Positions 44,801-52,593 of a stretch of DNA of 64,000 nt are shown here, piece by piece. The DNA comes from Methylibium sp035762065. GTDB taxonomy: Bacteria; Pseudomonadota; Gammaproteobacteria; Burkholderiales; Burkholderiaceae_C. The notes below the pieces were generated by a model that saw only the letters and a program-made list of their open reading frames with translations, searched no databases and had not been told where the DNA came from. Position numbers and translations under genes: made by a program. The first letter of the stretch is position 1; each line of letters opens with the position of its first letter. The stretch is taken from assembly GCF_035762065.1 (NCBI RefSeq), contig NZ_DASTPW010000050.1, positions 185,797 through 249,796 on the forward strand, in the 5' to 3' direction.

Positions 44801-46015
44801 ATGAACCCCGACGCCGCCACGCTCTGGCGCGCCCCGATGTGGGCGCTGTCGGTGCTGCTCGCCTGCCTGGGCATGCTCGGGCCGTTCGCGATCGACACCT
44901 ACCTGCCGGCCTTCACCGGCATCGCCGCGTCGATCGATGCGACGCCGACGCAGATGCAGCAGACGCTGTCGGTCTACCTGGTCGGCTTCGCGCTGATGAG
45001 CCTGTTCCACGGCGCACTGTCCGACGGCTTCGGCCGCCGCCCGGTGGTGCTGGCCGGCGTCGCGGTGTTCACGCTGGCGTCGGTCGGATGCGCGCTGGCG
45101 CAGACGATCGGCCAGCTCGTGTTCTTCCGGCTGCTGCAGGGCTTGTCGACCGGCGCCGGCATCGTGGTCTCGCGCGCCGTGATCCGCGACATGTACCCGC
45201 CGGCCGACGCGCAGCGGGTGATGTCGCAGGTGACGCTGTTCTTCGGCGTCGCGCCGGCCGTCGCGCCGGTGGTCGGCGGCTTCCTCTACGTGCATGCGGG
45301 CTGGCACGCGATCTTCTGGTTCCTCGCGCTGATCGGTGCGGTGCTCTGGATCGCGAACTGGCGGCTGCTGCCCGAGACGCTGCACCTCAGCGCGCGCCAG
45401 CCGCTGGAGCTGCGCAACCTGCTGCGCGGCTACCGTCAGCTGGGCTCGAGCCGGCGCTTCCTCTTGCTCGCCTTCGCCAGCGGCATCCCGTTCAACGGCA
45501 TGTTTCTCTACGTGATGGCGGCGCCGGAGTTTGTCGGCACCCACCTCGGCCTGGGGCCGACCGAGTTCTTCTGGTTCTTCGCCTGCGTCATCGGCGGGAT
45601 CATGGCCGGCGCCTGGTGGAGTGGTCGGCTTGCCGGGCAGCTGCCGCCGGAGCGGCAGATCCGCCGCGGCTTCCGGGTGATGGTGCCGGTGTCGCTCGCC
45701 AACGTCGTCGCCAATGCGATCTGGCCTGCCGAGGCATGGTGGGCGCTGCCGCTGCTCGGCCTGTTCTCGTTCGGCTGGGCGCTGATGGTGCCCGTGGTCA
45801 CGCTGATGGTGCTGGACCTGGTGCCCGAGCGGCGCGGCATGGCGTCGTCGATGCAGAGCTTCATCGCAAGCGCGGCGAACGCCTTCGTCGCCGGGCTGAT
45901 CGCGCCGCTCGTGATGCATTCGACGCTTGCGCTCGCGCTCGCTTCGGCCGCGATGATGTGCGTGGGCCTGGTCGCCTGGCTGGCGGTCAAGCCGGGGCTG
46001 CGGCCAGCCGCCTGA
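44801..46015 (+). CDS. Bcr/CflA-family MFS drug exporter
   Basis: A 404-residue 12-helix transporter. It has the Bcr/CflA N-terminal motif 'MLGPFAIDTYLPAFTGIAAS' (about residues 26-45), the MFS loop 'GALSDGFGRRPVVLAG', and 'RAVIRDMYPPADAQRVMSQV' (about 126-145), all characteristic of this proton-driven multidrug group. The 191-base region before it, shared with the divergent dioxygenase-like gene, has a -10-like GATAAT at 44724-44729. Confidence 0.93.
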   Translation: MNPDAATLWRAPMWALSVLLACLGMLGPFAIDTYLPAFTGIAASIDATPTQMQQTLSVYLVGFALMSLFHGALSDGFGRRPVVLAGVAVFTLASVGCALAQTIGQLVFFRLLQGLSTGAGIVVSRAVIRDMYPPADAQRVMSQVTLFFGVAPAVAPVVGGFLYVHAGWHAIFWFLALIGAVLWIANWRLLPETLHLSARQPLELRNLLRGYRQLGSSRRFLLLAFASGIPFNGMFLYVMAAPEFVGTHLGLGPTEFFWFFACVIGGIMAGAWWSGRLAGQLPPERQIRRGFRVMVPVSLANVVANAIWPAEAWWALPLLGLFSFGWALMVPVVTLMVLDLVPERRGMASSMQSFIASAANAFVAGLIAPLVMHSTLALALASAAMMCVGLVAWLAVKPGLRPAA

Positions 46016-46079
46016 GGCCGCGCGCCGAGCGTGACAACCGGGCACGCTCGGCGAAGCAGGGCTGGCTAGCACCGCGGCC

Positions 46080-46599
46080 GTGAACGACGAGCAAGCCCGC
46101 AGCCTCGCCGAGACGGCGCGCGAGTACCCGGTCGTGCTGCTGCGCGACGGCCGTCCGGTGCTGGCGGAGCCGGCGCCGCTCGCGCGAGCGCGGCGGCGCG
46201 CCGGCATCGCAGGCACTGCGCGAACTGGCGCTCGGCCGCACCGACCCGTGGGTCGTGCAGATGGGCATGGCCGCCTGCCCGGCCAATGACACCGACCGCG
46301 GCGGCGCCTGCACCGGCGCGCTGATCGAGGGCTGGGTGCGGCTCGAGCCGGGCAACGCGGCGTCGTGACTGCACCTCGCCGCGCTCGCCGCCGCGGCGAA
46401 GGCGTTCGTGCGCGACATCGCGGAGGTCGGTGAACGTGCCGCCTTGCACAAGCGCATCGCCGCGGCGGGCGGCACCACGGCCGAGTTCGCCGCGCGCTAC
46501 TGCACAGCGAGGCGCAAGGACCGCAAGGCCGCCGACGCGGCTGCGGCCGGCGCGGCAACGCATGCATCGGCCGCCGCCTCGGCGGGTGTCTCGCGCTGA
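46080..46599 (+). pseudogene. Decayed gene for an uncharacterised Burkholderiales protein
   Basis: The frame starting at 46080 ('NDEQARSLAETAREYPVVLL') reads into Arg-rich nonsense after about 46180. The sensible protein continues in the next frame: 'ALRELALGRTDPWVVQMGMAAC', then 'GALIEGWVRLEPGNAAS', then an in-frame TGA at 46366-46368, then 'LHLAALAAAAKAFVRDIAEVGE' on to 46599. In related hypothetical proteins I recall a Trp at the TGA position (Asn-Ala-x-x-Trp-Leu), so TGG to TGA is likely. One frameshift plus one nonsense change indicate a broken gene. Its function was unknown even when intact. Confidence 0.65.
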
Positions 46600-46636
46600 A
46601 GCGGCGCTTGCGCCTGCGCGGACCTAGCATCGGCCG

Positions 46637-47110
46637 ATGCGCTACGAGCACCTGCTGCAAGTCACCGATCCGCTCGATCCGGCCGTGCCGCCGATGAGCC
46701 GCGACGAGCTCTGGCGCGGCCTGATGCGCCGCGTCGAGTCGCCGCAGAGCTTCGAGCTTGGCCCCGACCATTGCGAAGTGGAGCCGGGCGCCGATGCCAG
46801 CCGGCGCCGCCGCAGCATCCATTTCGGCGCACTTCGCTTCGACGACGAGGTGCACATCGAGCCGATGCAGCGCCTCGTCTTCGCGACCGATCCGCGCGAA
46901 GGCACGGCGACGGTCGGGCTGACGATCTCGATCGAAGAGCCGGAGCCCGGCGCGCTGTTCCTGCGGTTCGTCTACGCGGTGGACGAGCCGGCGAGCGGCA
47001 CGACCGTGGAAGACCAGGCCTTGCAGCGCTACCGCGAGCAGGCCTGGCTGGAGATGGACCGCGACATGCTGCGCACGCTGCGGCAATGGCAGCGCGAGGG
47101 CCGGCTCTAA
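46637..47110 (+). CDS. AtaL-like/DUF1857 SRPBCC-fold protein
   Basis: A 157-residue protein with the alpha/beta helix-grip architecture. It starts 'MRYEHLLQVTDPLDPAVPP', has 'MSRDELWRGLMRRVESPQSF' (first helix), several strands ('IHFGALRFDDEVHIEP', 'TVGLTISIEEPEPGALFLRFVYAVDEP') and a long C-terminal helix 'QALQRYREQAWLEMDRDMLRTL'. This matches the SRPBCC proteins grouped as DUF1857 (fungal AtaL relatives), which bind small hydrophobic ligands. No function is known in bacteria. It stands alone between a pseudogene and the dcw cluster. Confidence 0.78.
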   Translation: MRYEHLLQVTDPLDPAVPPMSRDELWRGLMRRVESPQSFELGPDHCEVEPGADASRRRRSIHFGALRFDDEVHIEPMQRLVFATDPREGTATVGLTISIEEPEPGALFLRFVYAVDEPASGTTVEDQALQRYREQAWLEMDRDMLRTLRQWQREGRL

Positions 47111-47210
47111 CAGGCGGCTGGCCATCGGCCGCGGGGCGGCGGCGCTCGAGCAGTCTTTCACGGCACCCGTCGTCGCCGTCTCTTCATGCGGGACTTGCAA
47201 TGCTTCGACT

Positions 47211-47235
47211 AAGTCGTTATTCGCAAACGACTTTT
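47211..47235 (+). terminator. Stem-loop with short T-run before the dcw cluster
   Basis: AAGTCGTT (47211-47218) and AACGACTT (47226-47233) pair perfectly across a 7-base loop, with four T residues at 47232-47235. It may end transcription from upstream and isolate the mra promoter. The same AT-rich stretch could instead be a regulator site. Confidence 0.5.
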
Positions 47236-47305
47236 GCTCGCCTGCGCGCACCTGAAATCCACCTCGTAAGTGCTTGATTTAATTGGGAAATCCTTACATC
47301 TGCCA

Positions 47306-47360
47306 TTGACCGGCTGATGAACCCTCCCTTAAAGTGGCGGAAAGTGTCCTTTAGTGGGAG
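47306..47360 (+). promoter_or_regulatory. dcw cluster promoter region with MraZ-type repeat operator
   Basis: Three near-repeats with exactly 10-base spacing, AAAGTGGCGG (47331-47340), AAAGTGTCCT (47341-47350) and TTAGTGGGAG (47351-47360), sit just before mraZ. This is the helically phased GTG-type array that MraZ binds to repress its own operon. A TTGACC at 47306-47311 could be the -35 box, but the -10 (TTAAAG) is weak. The region from 47210 is strikingly AT-rich for this genome. Confidence 0.7.
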
Positions 47361-47363
47361 ATC

Positions 47364-47804
47364 GTGGCTGATTCTGGGTTTCAGGGGCCTTCGGCGTTGT
47401 CGCTCGACGCGAAGGGGCGGCTTGCCGTCCCAGCGCGCTACCGCGACGCGCTGGCGGCCGCCTGTGCGGGCCAGCTGACGATCACCAAGCACCCCGACGG
47501 CTGCCTGCTGATCTTTCCGCGCCCCAACTGGGACGGCTTTCGCGCCAAGCTGGCCGCCTTCACGATCGAGGCGCAGGGCTGGAAGCGCATCTTTCTCGGC
47601 AACGCGATGGACGTCGAGGTCGACGCCGCCTCGCGCGTGCTGGTGCCGCCGGAACTGCGCGCCGCGGCGGGTCTTTCAAAGGACGTGATGCTGCTCGGCA
47701 TGGACACCCACTTCGAACTGTGGGACGCCGCGCGTTACGCGGCGCACGAGGCCGCGGTGATGCAGCAGGGCCTGCCGGACGTGCTGCGCGGGCTTTCCTA
47801 CTGA
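47364..47804 (+). CDS. mraZ: Division/cell-wall cluster regulator MraZ
   Basis: A 146-residue AbrB-like DNA-binding protein forming ring oligomers that repress the dcw promoter. Two duplicated swapped-hairpin domains are visible: 'LSLDAKGRLAVPARYRDAL' (about residues 12-30) and 'DVEVDAASRVLVPPELRAAAGL' (about 80-101). It starts with GTG at 47364 just after the phased repeats. It is the first gene of the cluster, 7 bases before rsmH. Confidence 0.96.
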   Translation: MADSGFQGPSALSLDAKGRLAVPARYRDALAAACAGQLTITKHPDGCLLIFPRPNWDGFRAKLAAFTIEAQGWKRIFLGNAMDVEVDAASRVLVPPELRAAAGLSKDVMLLGMDTHFELWDAARYAAHEAAVMQQGLPDVLRGLSY

Positions 47805-47811
47805 GTCGAGC

Positions 47812-48846
47812 ATGCAGGCCGATCCGCAGCCCCTGCAGCACACCACGGTGTTGTTGCACGAGGCGACCGAGGCGCTGGTGACGCGCGCCGACGGCGTCTA
47901 CGTCGATGGCACCTACGGCCGTGGCGGCCACGCGCGCGCGGTGCTGGTGCGGCTGTCGCCCGCCGGCCGGCTGATCGCGATCGATCGCGATCCGCAGGCG
48001 CTGGCCGACGCCACCGAAGGCGCACGCCGCATCGACGATGCCCGCTTCACCATCGAGCACGCGGCCTTCGCCGAGCTGCCCGGCGTGCTCGCCGCGCACG
48101 GCGTGCGCCGCGTCGACGGCCTGCTGCTCGACCTGGGCATCAGCTCGCCGCAGATCGACGACCCGCGACGCGGCTTCAGCTTCCGCGCCGACGGCCCGCT
48201 CGACATGCGCATGGACCCGACCCGCGGCGAAAGCGCGGCCGACTTCATCGCGCGTGCCGACGAGGGCGAACTCGTCACCGTGATCCGCGACTACGGCGAG
48301 GAGCGTTTCGCGCGCACGATCGCCCGCCGGCTCGTCGAGCGCCGCGAAGCCGGCACGCCGGTGCGCAGCACCGCCGACCTCGCCGCGCTCGTCGCGCGCT
48401 GCGTGCCGACGCGCGAAGGCGGCCAGGACCCGGCCACGCGCACCTTCCAGGCGCTGCGCATCGCGGTGAATGCCGAGCTCGCGCAGATCGAGCAGGCGCT
48501 CGACGCGGCGCTCGCCTGCCTCGCGCCGGGCGGGCGGCTGGTGGTGATCAGCTTCCATTCGCTCGAGGACCGCATCGTCAAGAGCTTCATTGCGAGGCAC
48601 AGCAAGGAGCTCGTCGATCGCCGCTCGCCTGCCTACTGGGGGCGGCGCAGCTCCGACGCGCAGACCAGCCTTTCGCTGCGCGCGATCGCCCGCGTCAAGC
48701 CCGGCGAGGCCGAGATCGCCGCGAATCCGCGCGCCCGTTCGGCGGTGATGCGCGTGGCCGAACGCACCTCCGGCGGCGAGCGCGCGGCCGGGGCGCCGGC
48801 GCCGATCGCGGATGCGCTCGCCGACCATCGCAGGCGGCCCGGATGA
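47812..48846 (+). CDS. rsmH: 16S rRNA m4C1402 methyltransferase RsmH (MraW)
   Basis: A 344-residue S-adenosylmethionine-dependent methyltransferase acting on C1402 of 16S rRNA. 'HTTVLLHEATEALV' opens the domain, 'YVDGTYGRGGHARAVL' (about residues 31-46) is the cofactor loop, and 'GLLLDLGISSPQIDDPRRGFSF' (about 103-124) and 'VVISFHSLEDRIVK' are family signatures. A C-terminal tail rich in Arg/Ala overlaps ftsL (ATGA). Confidence 0.96.
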   Translation: MQADPQPLQHTTVLLHEATEALVTRADGVYVDGTYGRGGHARAVLVRLSPAGRLIAIDRDPQALADATEGARRIDDARFTIEHAAFAELPGVLAAHGVRRVDGLLLDLGISSPQIDDPRRGFSFRADGPLDMRMDPTRGESAADFIARADEGELVTVIRDYGEERFARTIARRLVERREAGTPVRSTADLAALVARCVPTREGGQDPATRTFQALRIAVNAELAQIEQALDAALACLAPGGRLVVISFHSLEDRIVKSFIARHSKELVDRRSPAYWGRRSSDAQTSLSLRAIARVKPGEAEIAANPRARSAVMRVAERTSGGERAAGAPAPIADALADHRRRPG

Positions 48847-49148
48847 GCCGTCTCGACCTCGCGCTGTTCGCCGCGCTCGTGCTGAGCGCGCTCTTCCTCG
48901 TGCAGGTGTCCTACGAATCGCGCCGGCTGTTCGCGGAGCTCGACCGCGAGCAGACCCGCGCGGTGCAGCTCGAAGGCGAGCGTGAACGCCTGCAGCTCGA
49001 AGCACGCGCGCAATCGACGCCGCTGCGCGTCGAGCGCGTCGCGCGCGACCGGCTCGGCATGCGCCCCGCTACCGCCGCGGTCACCGAGTACATGGCGATG
49101 CCGGAGCCTGCGGGGCCGGCGAGCGCGGCCGCGGGGGCTGCGCGATGA
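48843..49148 (+). CDS. ftsL: Cell division protein FtsL
   Basis: A 101-residue bitopic membrane protein of the FtsQLB complex. The transmembrane helix 'LALFAALVLSALFLVQVSY' is at about residues 5-23, followed by the coiled coil 'LDREQTRAVQLEGERERLQLE' and the conserved 'ARDRLGMRPATAAVTEYM'. It overlaps rsmH and ftsI by ATGA at each side. Confidence 0.93.
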   Translation: MSRLDLALFAALVLSALFLVQVSYESRRLFAELDREQTRAVQLEGERERLQLEARAQSTPLRVERVARDRLGMRPATAAVTEYMAMPEPAGPASAAAGAAR

Positions 49149-50986
49149 AGGCCTGGCTCGATCGCCTGCGCGAGCGCTCGGCTGCGGCAGCACGCCGCGG
49201 CGCGACGCCGGCGCGCCGCCACCTCAGCGGCGCGAACGCGGTGCGCCGCCAGCGCTACGCGACCAGCCCGCTGCTCGCGTCGAAGACGCCGCCGTGGCGC
49301 TCGAAGTTCCTCGTCGCCGCGCTCGGCGCGGGCTTCCTGCTGCTCGGCGGCCGCGCGGTCTACGTGCAGGTGATCGGCACCGATTTCTTCCAGAAGCAGG
49401 GCGAGACGCGCTACGCGCGCTCGCTCGAGCTGCAGTCCAACCGCGGCCGCATCGTCGACCGCAACAACGAGCTGCTCGCCGGCAGCGTCGAGGCCGCGAC
49501 GATCTGGGCGCTGCCGCGCGACGTGCAGGCGAGCGCGGCCGACAAGAAGCAGCTCGCGAAGCTGCTCGACATGACGGTCGCCGACCTCGAGCGCCGCCTC
49601 GCCGACAACCCGAACTTCGTCTACCTGCGCCGGCAGGTCGACGACAGCGTGGCGCTGCAGGTGCGCGCGCTCAACCTCAAGGGCATCCATCAGCTGCCGG
49701 AGTTCAAGCGCGTCTACCCGGCCGGCGAGGCGACGGCCCACGTGGTCGGCTTCACCGATGCGGCCGAGCAGGGCCAGGAAGGCATCGAGCGCGCGTTCCA
49801 GGACGCGCTGGCCGGCCGCGACGGCCAGCGCCGGGTGATCAAGGACCGGCTCGGCCGCGTCGTCGAGGACATCGGCGAGCGCGTGCCCGCGGTCGACGGG
49901 CGCGACGTGCAGCTCGCGCTCGACACCAAGATCCAGTACCACGCCTACCGCCGCATCGCCGAGGCGGTGCGCGAGCACAAGGCCAAGGCCGGCAGCGTGG
50001 TGGTGCTCGACGTGCGCAGCGGCGAGGTGCTCGCGCTCGCGAACGTGCCGACCTACTCGCCGGCCGATCGCCGCCGCCTGAGCGGCGCCCAGCTGCGCAA
50101 CCGCGCGCTGACCGACACCTTCGAGCCCGGCTCGACGATGAAGCCCTTCGTCGCGGCGATGGCGCTCGAAGCCGGCCGCGTCAGGCCGCAGACGGTGATC
50201 CACACCGCGCCGCGCAGCATCGTCATCGGCGGCTGGTCGCCGACCGACGCGCACCCGCACGGCGACCTCACCGTCGAGCAGGTGATCCAGAAGTCGAGCA
50301 ACGTCGGCGTCGTCAAGATGGCGATGCAGTTCCCGCCGCGCGAAATGTGGGAGACCTACACCGCGATCGGCCTCGGCCAGAAGCCGCAGCTCGATTTCCC
50401 CGGCGTCGTCACCGGCCGGCTGCGGCCCCACAAGACCTGGAAGCCGATCGAGCAGGCGACGATGAGCTACGGCTACGGCCTGTCGGCCAGCCTCTACCAG
50501 CTCGCGCGCGCCTACACCGTGTTCGCGCGCGACGGCGAGCTGATCCCCGCGACGATGCTCAAGCGCGCCGCCGACGCGCCGCCGCCCGTGGCGCAGCGCG
50601 TGTTCTCGCCGGCCACCGCCCGCGAGATCCGCCACATGCTGAAGATGGCCGCCGGCCCCGGCGGTACCGCGCCGAAAGCCCAGACCATCGGCTACTCGGT
50701 CGGCGGCAAGTCGGGCACCGCCCACAAGCAGGAAGGCAAGGGTTACGCCGACAAGAAGTACCGCTCGTGGTTCGTCGGCCTCGCGCCGATCGACGACCCG
50801 CGCATCGTCGTCGCGGTGATGGTCGACGAGCCGAATGCCGGCAAGTACTTCGGCGGCGATGTCGCCGCGCCGGTGTTCGCCGACGTGGTGCAGAAGAGCC
50901 TGCAGGCGATGCGCGTGCCGAACGATCTGGACGTGAAGCCGCAGATCGTCACCGGCGCGGACGAAGCCGTCGAGGAGAGCTTCTGA
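49145..50986 (+). CDS. ftsI: Penicillin-binding protein 3 (FtsI), septal transpeptidase
   Basis: A 613-residue class B PBP that cross-links septal peptidoglycan. After a basic cytoplasmic tail, the membrane anchor is 'FLVAALGAGFLLLGGRAVYVQV' (about residues 56-77). The pedestal domain includes 'RGRIVDRNNELLA'. Transpeptidase motifs are 'FEPGSTMKPF' (Ser-x-x-Lys, about 327), 'KSSNVG' (Ser-x-Asn, about 385) and 'GKSGTAHK' (Lys-Ser-Gly, about 522). It shares one base with murE. Confidence 0.96.
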   Translation: MKAWLDRLRERSAAAARRGATPARRHLSGANAVRRQRYATSPLLASKTPPWRSKFLVAALGAGFLLLGGRAVYVQVIGTDFFQKQGETRYARSLELQSNRGRIVDRNNELLAGSVEAATIWALPRDVQASAADKKQLAKLLDMTVADLERRLADNPNFVYLRRQVDDSVALQVRALNLKGIHQLPEFKRVYPAGEATAHVVGFTDAAEQGQEGIERAFQDALAGRDGQRRVIKDRLGRVVEDIGERVPAVDGRDVQLALDTKIQYHAYRRIAEAVREHKAKAGSVVVLDVRSGEVLALANVPTYSPADRRRLSGAQLRNRALTDTFEPGSTMKPFVAAMALEAGRVRPQTVIHTAPRSIVIGGWSPTDAHPHGDLTVEQVIQKSSNVGVVKMAMQFPPREMWETYTAIGLGQKPQLDFPGVVTGRLRPHKTWKPIEQATMSYGYGLSASLYQLARAYTVFARDGELIPATMLKRAADAPPPVAQRVFSPATAREIRHMLKMAAGPGGTAPKAQTIGYSVGGKSGTAHKQEGKGYADKKYRSWFVGLAPIDDPRIVVAVMVDEPNAGKYFGGDVAAPVFADVVQKSLQAMRVPNDLDVKPQIVTGADEAVEESF

Positions 50987-52593
50987 TGCTGACCCGCTTG
51001 CGCTCGCCCGACGCGGCCGCCCGCTGGCTGCGCGAATGGACGCGCGGCGCGCTCGTCACCGACAGCCGCCGCGTGCGGGCCGGCGATGCCTTCATCGCCT
51101 GGCCCGGCTACACCGCCGACGGGCGGCGCTTCGTCGAAGGCGCGTTGCGCTCGGGCGCCGCGACTTGCCTCGTCGAAGCCGAGGGCGTCGAGGCCTTCGG
51201 CTTCGACGACGCGCGCATCGGCGCGCTGCCCGGCCTGAAGGCGGCGACCGGCTCGATCGCCGATGCCTTCTTCGGCCGGCCGAGCCAGACGCTGCGCGTC
51301 GCCGCCGTCACCGGCACCAACGGCAAGACCTCGAGCGCGTGGTGGATCGCGCAGGCGCTCAGCCTTTGCGGCCGGCGCTGCGGCGTGGTCGGCACGCTCG
51401 GGATCGGTGAGCCGCCGCTTGCAGCGGCGCAGGGTGAGCCGCACGGGACGCAGCGACCGGGCTCGATCGAATCCACCGGGCTGACGACGCCCGACCCGGT
51501 CGTGCTGCAACAGGGCTTCGCCCGCATGCGCGACGCCGGGCTCGCGGCCTGCGCGATCGAGGCCTCGTCGATCGGCCTCGTCGAGCACCGGCTCGCGGGC
51601 ACGCGCATCGAGGTCGCGGTGTTCACCAATTTCACCCGCGACCACCTCGACCACCACGGCACGATGGCCGCCTACTGGCAGGCCAAGCGCACGTTGTTCG
51701 GCTGGCCTGGGCTGCGGGCCGCGGTGATCAACCTCGACGACGTGCAGGGCGCGGCGCTCGCGGAGGAGCTGCAAGCGGCACCGCTCGACCGGTGGACCAC
51801 CTCGCTGCAGCGTCGCGATGCGCGCCTGCATGCAAGCGCGCTGGGCTACCGGGACGGCGGCCTCGCGTTCACCGTGCACGAGGGCGAGCACGCGGCGCCA
51901 GTGAGGACCGCGCTGATCGGCGACTACAACGCCGCGAACCTGCTCGGCGTGATCGGCGCGCTGCGTGCGATGGGCGTGCCGCTGGCCGAGGCCTGCGCGG
52001 TGCTGCCGCGGCTCACGCCGGTGCCGGGGCGGATGCAGCGGGTGGAGATCACGACGTCCCGATCGCCGGATGCGGCGACCGCCGCTCCAGGCAGGGGCGA
52101 ACCCGGCTCGGGGCGGCCCGCCGCTCGGGTTCGCGACGGCATCGGCCTGCCCGAGGTCGTCGTCGATTACGCCCACACGCCCGACGCCCTCGAGAAGGCG
52201 CTCGGCGCGCTGCGCCCGCTGGCCGCGGCGCGGGGTGGCCGGCTGGTCTGCGTCTTCGGCTGCGGCGGCGATCGCGACGCGAGCAAGCGGCCGCTGATGG
52301 GCGCGGCCGCCGAGCGGCTGGCCGATGCGGTCGTGCTCACCAGCGACAACCCGCGGCGCGAAAAGCCGCGCGCGATCCTCGATCAGATCGTCGCCGGGCT
52401 GGCCGAGCCGGCGCGCGCGCAGGTCATCGAGGACCGGCGCGCGGCGATCGCCGCCGCGCTGCGCGAGGCCGGCGCGGGCGACGTCGTGCTGATCGCAGGC
52501 AAGGGCCACGAGGACTACCAGGAGCTCGACGGCGTCAGGCATCCCTTCGACGACGTGGCCGAGGCGCGCACGGCACTGGAGGCCCACGCATGA
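50986..52593 (+). CDS. murE: UDP-MurNAc-tripeptide synthetase MurE
   Basis: A 535-residue ligase that adds meso-diaminopimelate to UDP-MurNAc-dipeptide. The ATP loop is 'TGTNGKTSSAWWIAQ' (about residues 109-123). 'TGLTTPDPVVLQ', 'FTNFTRDHLDHHGTM' and 'VVDYAHTPDALEKAL' are family motifs, and 'SDNPRREKP' is the diaminopimelate-recognition motif. An insert of about 30 low-complexity residues ('SRSPDAATAAPGRGEPGSG' onward, about 354-384) separates 'MQRVE' from 'PEVVVDYAHTPD', which are nearly adjacent in homologues. Overlaps: one base with ftsI, ATGA with murF. Confidence 0.95.
   Translation: MLTRLRSPDAAARWLREWTRGALVTDSRRVRAGDAFIAWPGYTADGRRFVEGALRSGAATCLVEAEGVEAFGFDDARIGALPGLKAATGSIADAFFGRPSQTLRVAAVTGTNGKTSSAWWIAQALSLCGRRCGVVGTLGIGEPPLAAAQGEPHGTQRPGSIESTGLTTPDPVVLQQGFARMRDAGLAACAIEASSIGLVEHRLAGTRIEVAVFTNFTRDHLDHHGTMAAYWQAKRTLFGWPGLRAAVINLDDVQGAALAEELQAAPLDRWTTSLQRRDARLHASALGYRDGGLAFTVHEGEHAAPVRTALIGDYNAANLLGVIGALRAMGVPLAEACAVLPRLTPVPGRMQRVEITTSRSPDAATAAPGRGEPGSGRPAARVRDGIGLPEVVVDYAHTPDALEKALGALRPLAAARGGRLVCVFGCGGDRDASKRPLMGAAAERLADAVVLTSDNPRREKPRAILDQIVAGLAEPARAQVIEDRRAAIAAALREAGAGDVVLIAGKGHEDYQELDGVRHPFDDVAEARTALEAHA
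52097..52134. repeat. Palindrome inside the murE insert
   Basis: GCGAACCCG (52097-52105) and CGGGTTCGC (52126-52134) are exact 9-base inverted repeats around a GC-rich centre that can fold further (GCGG/CCGC). It lies wholly within the in-frame low-complexity insert of murE. Confidence 0.5.
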
